Shown: piece by piece, positions 1 through 5,867 of the stretch
Numbering within the stretch: position 1 is the stretch's first letter
Layout: every line of letters begins with the position of its first letter
Origin: Rhodobacterales bacterium
GTDB taxonomy: Bacteria > Pseudomonadota > Alphaproteobacteria > Rhodobacterales > Rhodobacteraceae
Assembly: GCA_009992615.1 (NCBI GenBank)
Contig: JAACVA010000047.1
Coordinates: forward strand, 1 to 8,389
Direction of reading: 5' to 3'
DNA: 8,389 nucleotides
The notes under the pieces: model-generated
What the model saw: the letters and a program-made list of their open reading frames with translations, nothing else
Databases searched by the model: none
What the model was told of the DNA's origin: nothing
Translations under genes and position numbers: made by a program

Positions 1-291
1 GGCGACGCCGATCTGGTGTTGATGGATATTTCGATGCCCCGCAAGGACGGGATCAGCGCGACACATGACATTCGGCGCGCCGAGGCTGCCTGCGGCGTCG
101 CGCCGATTCCTATTATCGCGCTGACCGGCAACGCCACCGCCGAGGATCGCGCCCGCTGTATGGCGGCGGGGATGAATGGTTTTCTGACAAAACCACTGCG
201 CAAGGCGACCGTTCTGGCCGAACTCGCACGATTCTTGCCCGAAAACACCCCCCCGCGCCAGGCAGGCGCCCCGCCGCGGGGGGCCGCCTGA
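1..291 (+). CDS. C-terminal receiver domain, probably of a hybrid histidine kinase (5' end outside window)
   Basis: The reading frame is open from base 1 and ends with TGA at 289-291, so the gene begins upstream of the window. The visible 96 residues are the second half of a CheY-like receiver domain. The phospho-accepting Asp is in LMDISMP (bases 25-27), followed by the GI(S/T)A segment, the switch Thr in ALTGNA and the conserved Lys in FLTKP. The last ~20 residues are a Pro/Ala/Arg-rich tail. Hybrid sensor kinases often end with such a domain, and the MDISMPxxDG pattern with little sequence after the domain fits that. A stand-alone or multi-domain response regulator cannot be excluded because the upstream part is missing. 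The stop lies 12 bases from the convergent stop of acetolactate synthase, so the two genes are not co-transcribed. Confidence 0.85.
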   Translation, partial: GDADLVLMDISMPRKDGISATHDIRRAEAACGVAPIPIIALTGNATAEDRARCMAAGMNGFLTKPLRKATVLAELARFLPENTPPRQAGAPPRGAA

Positions 292-303
292 CGCAATACC
301 TGA

Positions 304-2058
304 TCAGACCATGACGGCGCCCTTTGTGCCGATGGCGTCTTTTGTTGATGCTTCGCCCAGCAACATCTTGTTGTGCGGTTCGCCAGAGGGAATCATCGGA
401 AAGCAATTTTCGTGTTTTTCGACGAGACAGTCAAAGACCACCGGGCCGGGGTGGCGGATCATCTCGATGATCGCCTCGTCCAGATCGGCAGGATCGTGAC
501 ACTGGATGCCCTTGGCGCCGAACGCCTCGGCCAGCTTGACGAAATCAGGCAAGGATTCAGACCATGAATGCGAATACCGCTCGCCATGCAGCAATTCCTG
601 CCACTGTCGGACCATGCCCAAGCGTTCATTGTTCAGAATGAACTGTTTCACCGGCAGGCGATACTGCATTGCCGTGCCAAGTTCCTGCATGTTCATCAGC
701 CACGATGCCTCGCCGGCAACGTTGATGACCAAGGCATCGGGATGCGCCATCTGCACCCCGACCGATGCCGGAAAACCATAGCCCATGGTGCCAAGGCCCC
801 CCGATGTCATCCAGCGGTTGGGCTCTTCGAAGTTCAGGTATTGTGCCGCCCACATCTGATGCTGGCCCACCTCGGTGGTGATGTACCGGTCGTATCCCTT
901 GGTCAGTTCCTCAAGTCGTTTCACGGCGTATTGTGGTTTGATAACAGGGCCTTTTTGGGTAAACTTCAGGCAATCCACCTCGCGCCACCTGTCGATCTTC
1001 TTCCACCACTTGGCCAGCCCTTCGCGGTTGGGGTGCAGACCGCGCTCTTTCCAGATGGCGATCAGTTGTTCCAGAACGGCGGCAATGTCACCGATGATCG
1101 GCATCTCGACGCGGATAATCTTGTTGATCGAACTGGGGTCGATGTCGATATGCGCCTTGATCGAATGGGGGCTGAAATCGGCCACGCGCCCGGTGATCCG
1201 GTCATCGAACCGCGCGCCGATGTTGACCATCAGATCGCAGCCATGCATCGACATGTTCGCCTGGTACAGCCCGTGCATCCCCAACATCCCCAGCCACTGC
1301 TTGCCCGAAGCCGGATAGGCACCCAGACCCATCAGCGTGCTGGTCACCGGAAACCCGGTCAATTCCGCCAGTTCGCGCAACAGCGCCGTGGCCCGCGGGC
1401 CTGAATTGATAACGCCACCGCCAGTGTAAAGGATCGGACGTTCGGATTTTGCCATCGCCTCGGCAAGTTCCGCGATGGTGTCGGGGTTGCCCATGGTCTT
1501 GGGTTGGTAATGGCTGACCTTGACCTTGGCCTTGGGGGTGTAGGTGCCGGTGGCAAATTGCACGTCCTTCGGAATGTCCACCAGAACCGGCCCCGGACGC
1601 CCCGTCGTGGCGACGTGAAACGCCTCGTGGATGGTGCCCGACAGGCGGTCGGTTTCCTTGACCAGCCAGTTGTGTTTTGTGCAGGGGCGGGTGATGCCCA
1701 CGGTGTCGGCCTCCTGAAAGGCATCATTGCCGATCATGAAGGTGGGCACTTGCCCGCTCAGCACGACGATCGGGATCGAATCCATCAGCGCATCGGTCAG
1801 CCCGGTCACAGCGTTTGTTGCGCCCGGCCCCGAGGTGACAAGGCACACCCCCGGTTTGCCGGTCGAGCGGGCGTAACCTTCGGCGGCGTGGGTGGCCGCC
1901 TGTTCGTGGCGCACAAGAACATGGCGAATTTCATTCTGCTGGAAAATCTCGTCATAGATCGGCAATACGGCACCCCCGGGATACCCGAACACCACCTCGA
2001 CCCCCTGATCCTTGAGCGCCTGAACCACCATGGCCGCCCCGGTCATTGCCTTTTTCAT
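304..2058 (-). CDS. ilvB: Acetolactate synthase (acetohydroxyacid synthase), large catalytic subunit
   Basis: This 584-residue protein has the usual length of biosynthetic AHAS large subunits (IlvB/IlvI/IlvG family). The enzyme is ThDP-, Mg- and FAD-dependent. It condenses two pyruvates to 2-acetolactate (valine, leucine) or pyruvate with 2-oxobutyrate to 2-aceto-2-hydroxybutyrate (isoleucine), in the cytoplasm. The N-terminal ThDP-pyrimidine domain (about 1-170) has YPGGAVLPIYD, the catalytic Glu52 in RHEQAA and TSGPGATN. The middle FAD/Rossmann-like domain is at about 190-330. The C-terminal ThDP-pyrophosphate domain (about 390-550) has the MNMQELGTA block and Asn476-Asn477. The ThDP/Mg motif reads AGEAS, with Glu450 where most relatives have Asp. 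The ATG at 2056-2058 is preceded by GGAG (2068-2071) at 9-base spacing. No small regulatory subunit (IlvN/IlvH) follows, since the next gene is convergent. The upstream leader looks like an attenuator. Some annotations would call it ilvI. Confidence 0.97.
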   Translation of the reverse strand: MKKAMTGAAMVVQALKDQGVEVVFGYPGGAVLPIYDEIFQQNEIRHVLVRHEQAATHAAEGYARSTGKPGVCLVTSGPGATNAVTGLTDALMDSIPIVVLSGQVPTFMIGNDAFQEADTVGITRPCTKHNWLVKETDRLSGTIHEAFHVATTGRPGPVLVDIPKDVQFATGTYTPKAKVKVSHYQPKTMGNPDTIAELAEAMAKSERPILYTGGGVINSGPRATALLRELAELTGFPVTSTLMGLGAYPASGKQWLGMLGMHGLYQANMSMHGCDLMVNIGARFDDRITGRVADFSPHSIKAHIDIDPSSINKIIRVEMPIIGDIAAVLEQLIAIWKERGLHPNREGLAKWWKKIDRWREVDCLKFTQKGPVIKPQYAVKRLEELTKGYDRYITTEVGQHQMWAAQYLNFEEPNRWMTSGGLGTMGYGFPASVGVQMAHPDALVINVAGEASWLMNMQELGTAMQYRLPVKQFILNNERLGMVRQWQELLHGERYSHSWSESLPDFVKLAEAFGAKGIQCHDPADLDEAIIEMIRHPGPVVFDCLVEKHENCFPMIPSGEPHNKMLLGEASTKDAIGTKGAVMV

Positions 2059-2111
2059 CCGTTTGATCTCCGCTATCGCCTGCTGTTGGCCGCATCGTTG
2101 CCGTCTGGCAC

Positions 2112-2135
2112 AAAAAAACCCCCGAAGTTCGGGGG
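2112..2135 (-). terminator. Intrinsic terminator of the ilv leader (attenuator)
   Basis: On the minus strand the inverted repeat CCCCCGAACTTCGGGGG (2119-2135) is followed directly by seven T residues (2112-2118), the classic form of a Rho-independent terminator. A stem of 6-7 bp with a 3-5 base loop is expected. It lies 53 bases before the acetolactate synthase start and 27 bases after the leader-peptide stop. It therefore sits inside the leader transcript of that gene rather than at the end of another gene, as expected for an attenuator. Confidence 0.88.
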
Positions 2136-2162
2136 CGCATGGGGAACCGTTTCAGGTGTCCG

Positions 2163-2210
2163 TCACCGGCCCATGCGCGTGTCTTTTACAATTACGATGT
2201 CGGCGGACAT
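2163..2210 (-). CDS. ilvL: ilv attenuator leader peptide (15 residues, Ile-Val-Ile-Val)
   Basis: A short frame encodes MSADIVIVKDTRMGR followed by TGA (2163-2165). Four of its first eight residues are branched-chain: codons ATC, GTA, ATT and GTA at 2187-2198. A good Shine-Dalgarno AGGAG (2219-2223) lies 8 bases before the ATG. The peptide sits between a sigma70-like promoter and an intrinsic terminator, upstream of acetolactate synthase. This is the arrangement of ribosome-mediated attenuation known for ilv operons of proteobacteria. Ribosome stalling on the Ile/Val codons when charged tRNAs are scarce would favour read-through; fast translation to the stop would favour termination. Both Val codons are GTA, an uncommon choice in GC-rich genomes. 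Function is inferred from position and composition. The peptide itself is not expected to act after synthesis. Confidence 0.85.
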   Translation of the reverse strand: MSADIVIVKDTRMGR

Positions 2211-2237
2211 TGAACAGGCTCCTGTTGCCACGCAGTC

Positions 2238-2266
2238 AGATTAGGGTCCGGGCGCGGGGGCGTCAA
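2238..2266 (-). promoter_or_regulatory. Sigma70-like promoter of the ilv leader/acetolactate synthase transcript
   Basis: On the minus strand TTGACG (2261-2266) and TAATCT (2238-2243) are separated by exactly 17 bases. Transcription would start near 2229-2232, just before the Shine-Dalgarno of the leader peptide. The -35 hexamer matches the consensus in 5 of 6 positions and the -10 in 4 of 6. The start site has not been measured; the match to a full promoter-leader-terminator layout raises confidence. Confidence 0.75.
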
Positions 2267-2352
2267 CCAAGCTGCCGCAAAAAATGTCGCAAAGATGCTG
2301 GATTTTGTACTTTTCTTGCGATGGCTGCCGTCTGTTGCGGCGAAGGCCACCG

Positions 2353-2997
2353 TTATCGCCCAGTGCCCTGCAACACCCCGTGTTCCAGCGCATAGCGGGT
2401 CAGCCCGGCGGTGCTGGCGATGCCAAGCTTGCGCTTGATGTTCTTGCGATGGGTTTCGACGGTACGTATCGAGATGTCCAGCGTCTGGGCCACGTCCTTG
2501 TTGCTGTGCCCTTGGGCCAGTTCCAGCAGGATCGTCTGTTCCCGCTGCGTCAGCGGCAGGCGTCCACCCGTCGCGCGGGACGGTGACAGCGATGTCTCGG
2601 CGCCGATGCACAGGTATTCGCCGCCCTGCATGACAGTGTCGATGGCCGTCTTGATGTCGTCGGTGGGCACGTCCTTCAGGATATAACCCCGCGCGCCGTG
2701 GTTCAGTGCAGTGGTGATATATTCGGCGCTGTCGTGCATTGACAGGATCAGCACACGGGTTTCGGGGCGACGTTCCATGATGATTTCAGTGGCAGACAGG
2801 CCCGATATCCCGGGCATGTTCAAATCCAGCAGAACCACATCCGGGGCCAGCTCCACCACGCGGTCAATCGCCGCCTGACCGTTGGACAGGGTGGCGACCA
2901 CGGTAATGTCATCATAGCTTTCGAGAATCGCCTCGATTCCTTCGGCAACCATTGGGTGATCGTCAACGATCATCACGCGGGTAGGGGGGCGGGTCAT
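2353..2997 (-). CDS. NarL/FixJ (LuxR-type) response regulator
   Basis: This 214-residue protein has the two-domain layout and length of NarL-type regulators. The N-terminal receiver domain (about 6-125) shows the acidic pair Asp12-Asp13, the phospho-acceptor Asp58 in LLDLNMPG, the switch Ser86 in LILSMHD and Lys108 in YILKD. The C-terminal LuxR-type helix-turn-helix (about 148-210) carries LTQREQTILLELAQG, then SNKDVAQTLDIS and RTVETHRKNIKRKLG. Its ATG overlaps the stop of the upstream kinase (ATGA, 2994-2997), which suggests translational coupling and a cognate pair. The pair is divergent from a TRAP transporter operon, and the tandem repeat at 4571-4596 is a candidate target. The likely role is transcriptional control of that transporter in response to its substrate, by analogy with DctR of Rhodobacter capsulatus; this is inference. 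Confidence 0.94.
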   Translation of the reverse strand: MTRPPTRVMIVDDHPMVAEGIEAILESYDDITVVATLSNGQAAIDRVVELAPDVVLLDLNMPGISGLSATEIIMERRPETRVLILSMHDSAEYITTALNHGARGYILKDVPTDDIKTAIDTVMQGGEYLCIGAETSLSPSRATGGRLPLTQREQTILLELAQGHSNKDVAQTLDISIRTVETHRKNIKRKLGIASTAGLTRYALEHGVLQGTGR

Positions 2998-4442
2998 GCG
3001 GCGGCCTTTGGCGCTTGGGACGGGGGCAGAAGGTGGGTCAGGGGCACGTTCGCTTCGATCATTGTGCCACTGGCCGAGGATTGGATGCGCAGAGTACCGC
3101 CCAGTTGTTCGATGCGCTCTTGCATGTTGCGCAGGCCAATTCCGATGCCGGAGCGCTGCGGGCGGGCCGGGTCTATGCCGCAGCCGTCGTCCTGAATGCG
3201 CAGGGTTCCGCCCCTGCGGTGACCGAACAGGCGCAGCGTTACATGGCGGGCGCCGGAATGGCGCGCGATATTGGTTAGCGATTCCTGCGCGATACGATAG
3301 AGGGCAGTCTTTGCATCTTGGCTCAGGCGGTTGGAAAATACAACTGTTTCAAAGTCGCAGATGATGCCGGTGCGCATGCTGAATTCATCGGAAAGGGCAT
3401 GCAGGGCAGGGCCGAGGCCCAGATCGTCCAACACACTCGGGCGCAGATCGCGGCTGATCCGGCGCACTTCCTGAATTGCACCCGACAGATTGTCGATGCC
3501 CCTGTCCAGGCTGTCCGAGACGCGTTCATCGCCCAGCCGGAGGCGCCGCCGTGTCAGTTCCAGTGCATAGCGTGCGCCGATCAGGATCTGGCTGATCGAA
3601 TCGTGCAGTTCGCGCGCCACACGGCTGCGCTCTTCCTCCTGGGTGTCGACGATGCGCTGGGTCAGGTGTTTCAGGCGGGCATCGGCCAGACGACGTTCGC
3701 GGATATTGATGAAAAGCCCCGACAGGAAAACCAGAAACAACGAAACGGCAGTGATCGCGCCGATTTGGACAAAGGTTTGCGCGATCCGTTTTTCAACACC
3801 TGCGCGGGCCGTGGCGACAGTGTGCAGCACGTCATCAATGAAAACCCCGGTGCCCAGGGCCCAGTGCCAAGAGTGAAGGCCAGTCACATACGTGACCATC
3901 TCGGCCATTTCGCCGGTGCTGGGTTTCGGCCAGAGATAGCTGTGGTAGCCGGCACCGGAACGGGCGATGCGAATCAGCTCGTCGGTGATCGGCACGCCGT
4001 TCGGGTCGGTCTGGCCGGCCCAGTTTAGGCCGATCAGTTCGGTCTGACGTGGCGACACGATGTTGGTGCCATCATAGTCGTAGACGAAATAAAACCCTTC
4101 GTTGCCATAAATCATCGCCGCCAGAATCTGCGCCACGGCCAGCTTGGCTGCGGCGTCGTCAGGCTGGGCGTTGCCATAGATGAAAAAAAAGGCGTTGCGT
4201 GCGAGTGTGACATAGTTGCGCAACTCTTTCTTCTTTGCCTCGATCAACTGGGTTTCCAGTGCGGCGATTTCACGCTCGGCCAGTTGCCGGGACTGGTCGG
4301 TCACCAGAATCGCGATCAGCGCGACCGCCACGATCAGGGGAACCGTCGCCAACAGGCCCAGCTTTTGCCCGTAGGACAGGCGAACAGAAGAAAAGCGTTT
4401 GACCAAAGGCGAGTCGCAAACAAATGTTGAAATCGGCCACAT
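2994..4442 (-). CDS. Membrane sensor histidine kinase with periplasmic Cache domain
   Basis: The chosen ATG (4440-4442) gives 482 residues and has GAGG (4452-4455) 9 bases upstream. The frame stays open to an ATG at 4521-4523 (509 residues), but neither that ATG nor the one at 4482-4484 has a visible ribosome site, and the extra 27 residues look unconserved. One membrane helix (about 27-47) precedes a periplasmic region (about 50-220). That region resembles a single Cache (sCache_2-like) sensor, with GFYFVYDYDGTNIVSP and later LHSWHWALGTGVFIDD. A second helix follows (about 226-246). The cytoplasmic part has a HisKA_3 box with phospho-acceptor His280 in ARELHDS, an HATPase N box with Asn391 in ESLTNIARH, a G1 box DDGCG (about 418) and a G2 box GIGLRNM (about 434). 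It would sense a small extracellular ligand and phosphorylate the overlapping response regulator. sCache_2 domains often bind short carboxylates, so the ligand may be the TRAP substrate; this is inference. Confidence 0.93.
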   Translation of the reverse strand: MWPISTFVCDSPLVKRFSSVRLSYGQKLGLLATVPLIVAVALIAILVTDQSRQLAEREIAALETQLIEAKKKELRNYVTLARNAFFFIYGNAQPDDAAAKLAVAQILAAMIYGNEGFYFVYDYDGTNIVSPRQTELIGLNWAGQTDPNGVPITDELIRIARSGAGYHSYLWPKPSTGEMAEMVTYVTGLHSWHWALGTGVFIDDVLHTVATARAGVEKRIAQTFVQIGAITAVSLFLVFLSGLFINIRERRLADARLKHLTQRIVDTQEEERSRVARELHDSISQILIGARYALELTRRRLRLGDERVSDSLDRGIDNLSGAIQEVRRISRDLRPSVLDDLGLGPALHALSDEFSMRTGIICDFETVVFSNRLSQDAKTALYRIAQESLTNIARHSGARHVTLRLFGHRRGGTLRIQDDGCGIDPARPQRSGIGIGLRNMQERIEQLGGTLRIQSSASGTMIEANVPLTHLLPPSQAPKAAA

Positions 4443-4566
4443 CCTAGCGCGCCTCGCGCCTGCGAAGCGACCGGAATTATTCATGCCGGCGAAAAGGTGG
4501 GAAAATCTGGCGAAATTGGTCATATTTTTGAGCCAACTACGGGGTTGTGGGTATTGTGATGCCGGA

Positions 4567-4595
4567 TTGCGACTTTAAACTGACGAGACTTTAAA
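4567..4595 (+). promoter_or_regulatory. Possible promoter of the TRAP operon
   Basis: TTGCGA (4567-4572) and TTTAAA (4590-4595) are spaced by 17 bases, about 70 bases before the binding-protein start. Both hexamers are imperfect, and they coincide with the tandem repeat, so the element could be an operator, a promoter or both. In the rest of 4443-4664 I see no clear promoter for the divergent kinase gene and no terminator. Confidence 0.35.
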
Positions 4596-4596
4596 C
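4571..4596. repeat. Tandem 10-base direct repeat GACTTTAAAC in the divergent promoter region
   Basis: GACTTTAAAC occurs at 4571-4580 and again, without mismatch, at 4587-4596, giving a 16-base period with a 6-base spacer. The repeat lies between the divergent kinase/regulator pair and the TRAP operon. Two identical half-sites in a short intergenic region suggest binding by a regulator dimer, most likely the neighbouring NarL-type protein. Binding is not shown by the sequence. The element overlaps a possible promoter for the TRAP operon. Confidence 0.7.
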
Positions 4597-4664
4597 GATC
4601 CGCCCTGAGCGTTCGGCCCCACTCTGACCGACGATCGCGGCATCCTAATGGGAGGACCTGAATT

Positions 4665-5747
4665 ATGGATCGTCGTTCTTTTCTGCGTACCGCAGCCATC
4701 GGCGGCGCGGCGGCAACCACCCTTGCAGCGCCCGCCATCGCCCAAGGTAACCGCACGTTGAGCATGGTCACGTCTTGGCCGCGCGGCTTTGCGGTGCTTG
4801 ACGATGCTGCGACCTACTTCAACGAGGCGGTGAACGCCATGGGCGGCGGTTCGCTTTTGATCGAAAAGAAGGCCCCCGGAGAGCTGGTGGGTGCGTTCGA
4901 GGTTTTTGATGCGGTGACCGCCGGTCAGGCCGACATGTACCACACTGCGGAATATTATTTCATCGGCCAGCATCCGGGTTACGCCTATTTCACCGCCGTC
5001 CCCTTCGGGGGCACCGCGCAGGAACTGTCGAACTGGTATTACAACGATGGCGGTCAGGAGCTGCACGATGAACTGGGCCTGATCTTCGGGCTGAAATGTT
5101 TCCTGTGTGGCAATTCGGGGTCGCAATCGGGCGGCTGGTTCCGCAACGAAATCCGCTCGGCGGAAGATCTCAAAGGGCTGCGGTTTCGTATGCCGGGCCT
5201 CGGCGGCGAGGTTCTGGGCAAGCTGGGCGTGTCAGTGCAAAACATCCCTGGCGGTGAATTGTATCAGGCGCTGTCTTCGGGCGCGCTTGACGGGCTGGAA
5301 TGGGTTGGCCCCTTCGCGGACGAGCGGGCGGGTTTTCAGGAGGTCGCCAAGGTGTATTACACCGCCGGTTTCCACGAGCCGGGTTCGGGCCTGACCACCG
5401 GTATCAATCTGGATGTCTGGGAATCGCTGAGCGATCCGCACAAGGCGATCATCGACAACGCCTGCAAGGCCACCACCCAATGGCAGTTGTCCAATACACT
5501 CGCCAACAACGGTGCTGCTCTGGCCCGCCTGCAACAGCAGGGCGTGCGTACATTGCAATTCAGTGACGACGTGTGGGATGCATTCGGCGCTGCCTCGAAA
5601 GAGGTGCTGGACCAGTACATGGGTGACGAATTGTTCGCGCGTATTCGCAATTCGTTCGAGGCATCGTTGGCGAAATCGTCGGACTGGATTCTGAAATCCG
5701 ACGGCTTTTATGTCGAACAGCGCAACCGGGTTCTGGCCAAAGGCTGA
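4665..5747 (+). CDS. TRAP transporter solute-binding protein, TakP / lactate-binding branch, Tat-exported
   Basis: This 360-residue protein has the length of DctP-family binding proteins. It captures the substrate in the periplasm and hands it to the QM membrane unit. ATG 4665 has GGGAGG (4650-4655) at 9-base spacing. The N-terminus MDRRSFLRTAAIGG is a twin-arginine signal, with likely cleavage after APAIA (about residue 26). Resemblance to TakP of Rhodobacter sphaeroides is clear in GELVGAFEVFDAVTAGQADMYH, NSGSQSGGWFRNEI, LKGLRFRMPG, GGELYQALSSGALDGLEWVGP and the C-terminal region. By that homology Gln154, Arg175 and Glu212-Trp213 should form the carboxylate and metal-ion pocket. TakP binds pyruvate and other 2-oxo acids with sodium, and the related Thermus protein binds calcium lactate; the exact ligand here is unknown. 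An unusual CFLC (Cys145, Cys148) sits just before Gln154. It is the first gene of the operon. Confidence 0.94.
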   Translation: MDRRSFLRTAAIGGAAATTLAAPAIAQGNRTLSMVTSWPRGFAVLDDAATYFNEAVNAMGGGSLLIEKKAPGELVGAFEVFDAVTAGQADMYHTAEYYFIGQHPGYAYFTAVPFGGTAQELSNWYYNDGGQELHDELGLIFGLKCFLCGNSGSQSGGWFRNEIRSAEDLKGLRFRMPGLGGEVLGKLGVSVQNIPGGELYQALSSGALDGLEWVGPFADERAGFQEVAKVYYTAGFHEPGSGLTTGINLDVWESLSDPHKAIIDNACKATTQWQLSNTLANNGAALARLQQQGVRTLQFSDDVWDAFGAASKEVLDQYMGDELFARIRNSFEASLAKSSDWILKSDGFYVEQRNRVLAKG

Positions 5748-5768
5748 TCCGGCGTCACGACAAGACAG

Positions 5769-5793
5769 GCCCTTCGCCCCTGCGGCGAAGGGC
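5769..5793 (+). promoter_or_regulatory. Strong intergenic hairpin between binding-protein and DctQ genes
   Basis: GCCCTTCGCC (5769-5778), a 5-base loop (5779-5783) and GGCGAAGGGC (5784-5793) form a perfect 10-bp stem, 22 bases after the binding-protein stop. No T-run follows, so it is a poor intrinsic terminator. In TRAP and ABC operons a hairpin here often protects the 3' end of the binding-protein mRNA or partly ends transcription, giving more binding protein than permease. That role is inference. The remaining bases to 5867 show nothing else clear. Confidence 0.7.
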
Positions 5794-5867
5794 TAAAGGC
5801 GGTTCGATATCGTCGGCCTGCCAATGCGCAGGAACATTCCGCACAATAAAGTTGGGGGAAACGGCCA

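Noticed and set aside
269..281. GC-rich inverted repeat CCCCG-CCG-CGGGG near the convergent stops, possible terminator
   Set aside because: The loop is only 3 bases, it lies within the coding tail of the kinase, and no T-run follows on either strand; likely just GC-rich coding sequence.
568..1404. Long plus-strand open frame (278 codons) opposite acetolactate synthase
   Set aside because: It lies wholly within a well-recognised gene on the other strand. Its His/Gln/Arg-rich composition is typical of a shadow frame, with no ribosome site or known motif.
1504..2244. Plus-strand open frame of 246 codons across the ilv start and leader
   Set aside because: It is antisense to a certain gene and its leader, with no recognisable family; a shadow of GC-rich codon bias.
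2274..2341. Inverted repeat TTGCGGC/GCCGCAA flanking the gap after the response regulator
   Set aside because: Only 7 bases with a spacing of more than 50 and no T-run; it could arise by chance. I see no convincing terminator for the two-component operon.
4183..4190. Run of eight A (T on the coding strand) inside the sensor kinase, possible slippage or phase-variation tract
   Set aside because: It simply encodes Phe-Phe-Phe in the Cache region, is short, and the frame is intact; no further sign of phase variation.
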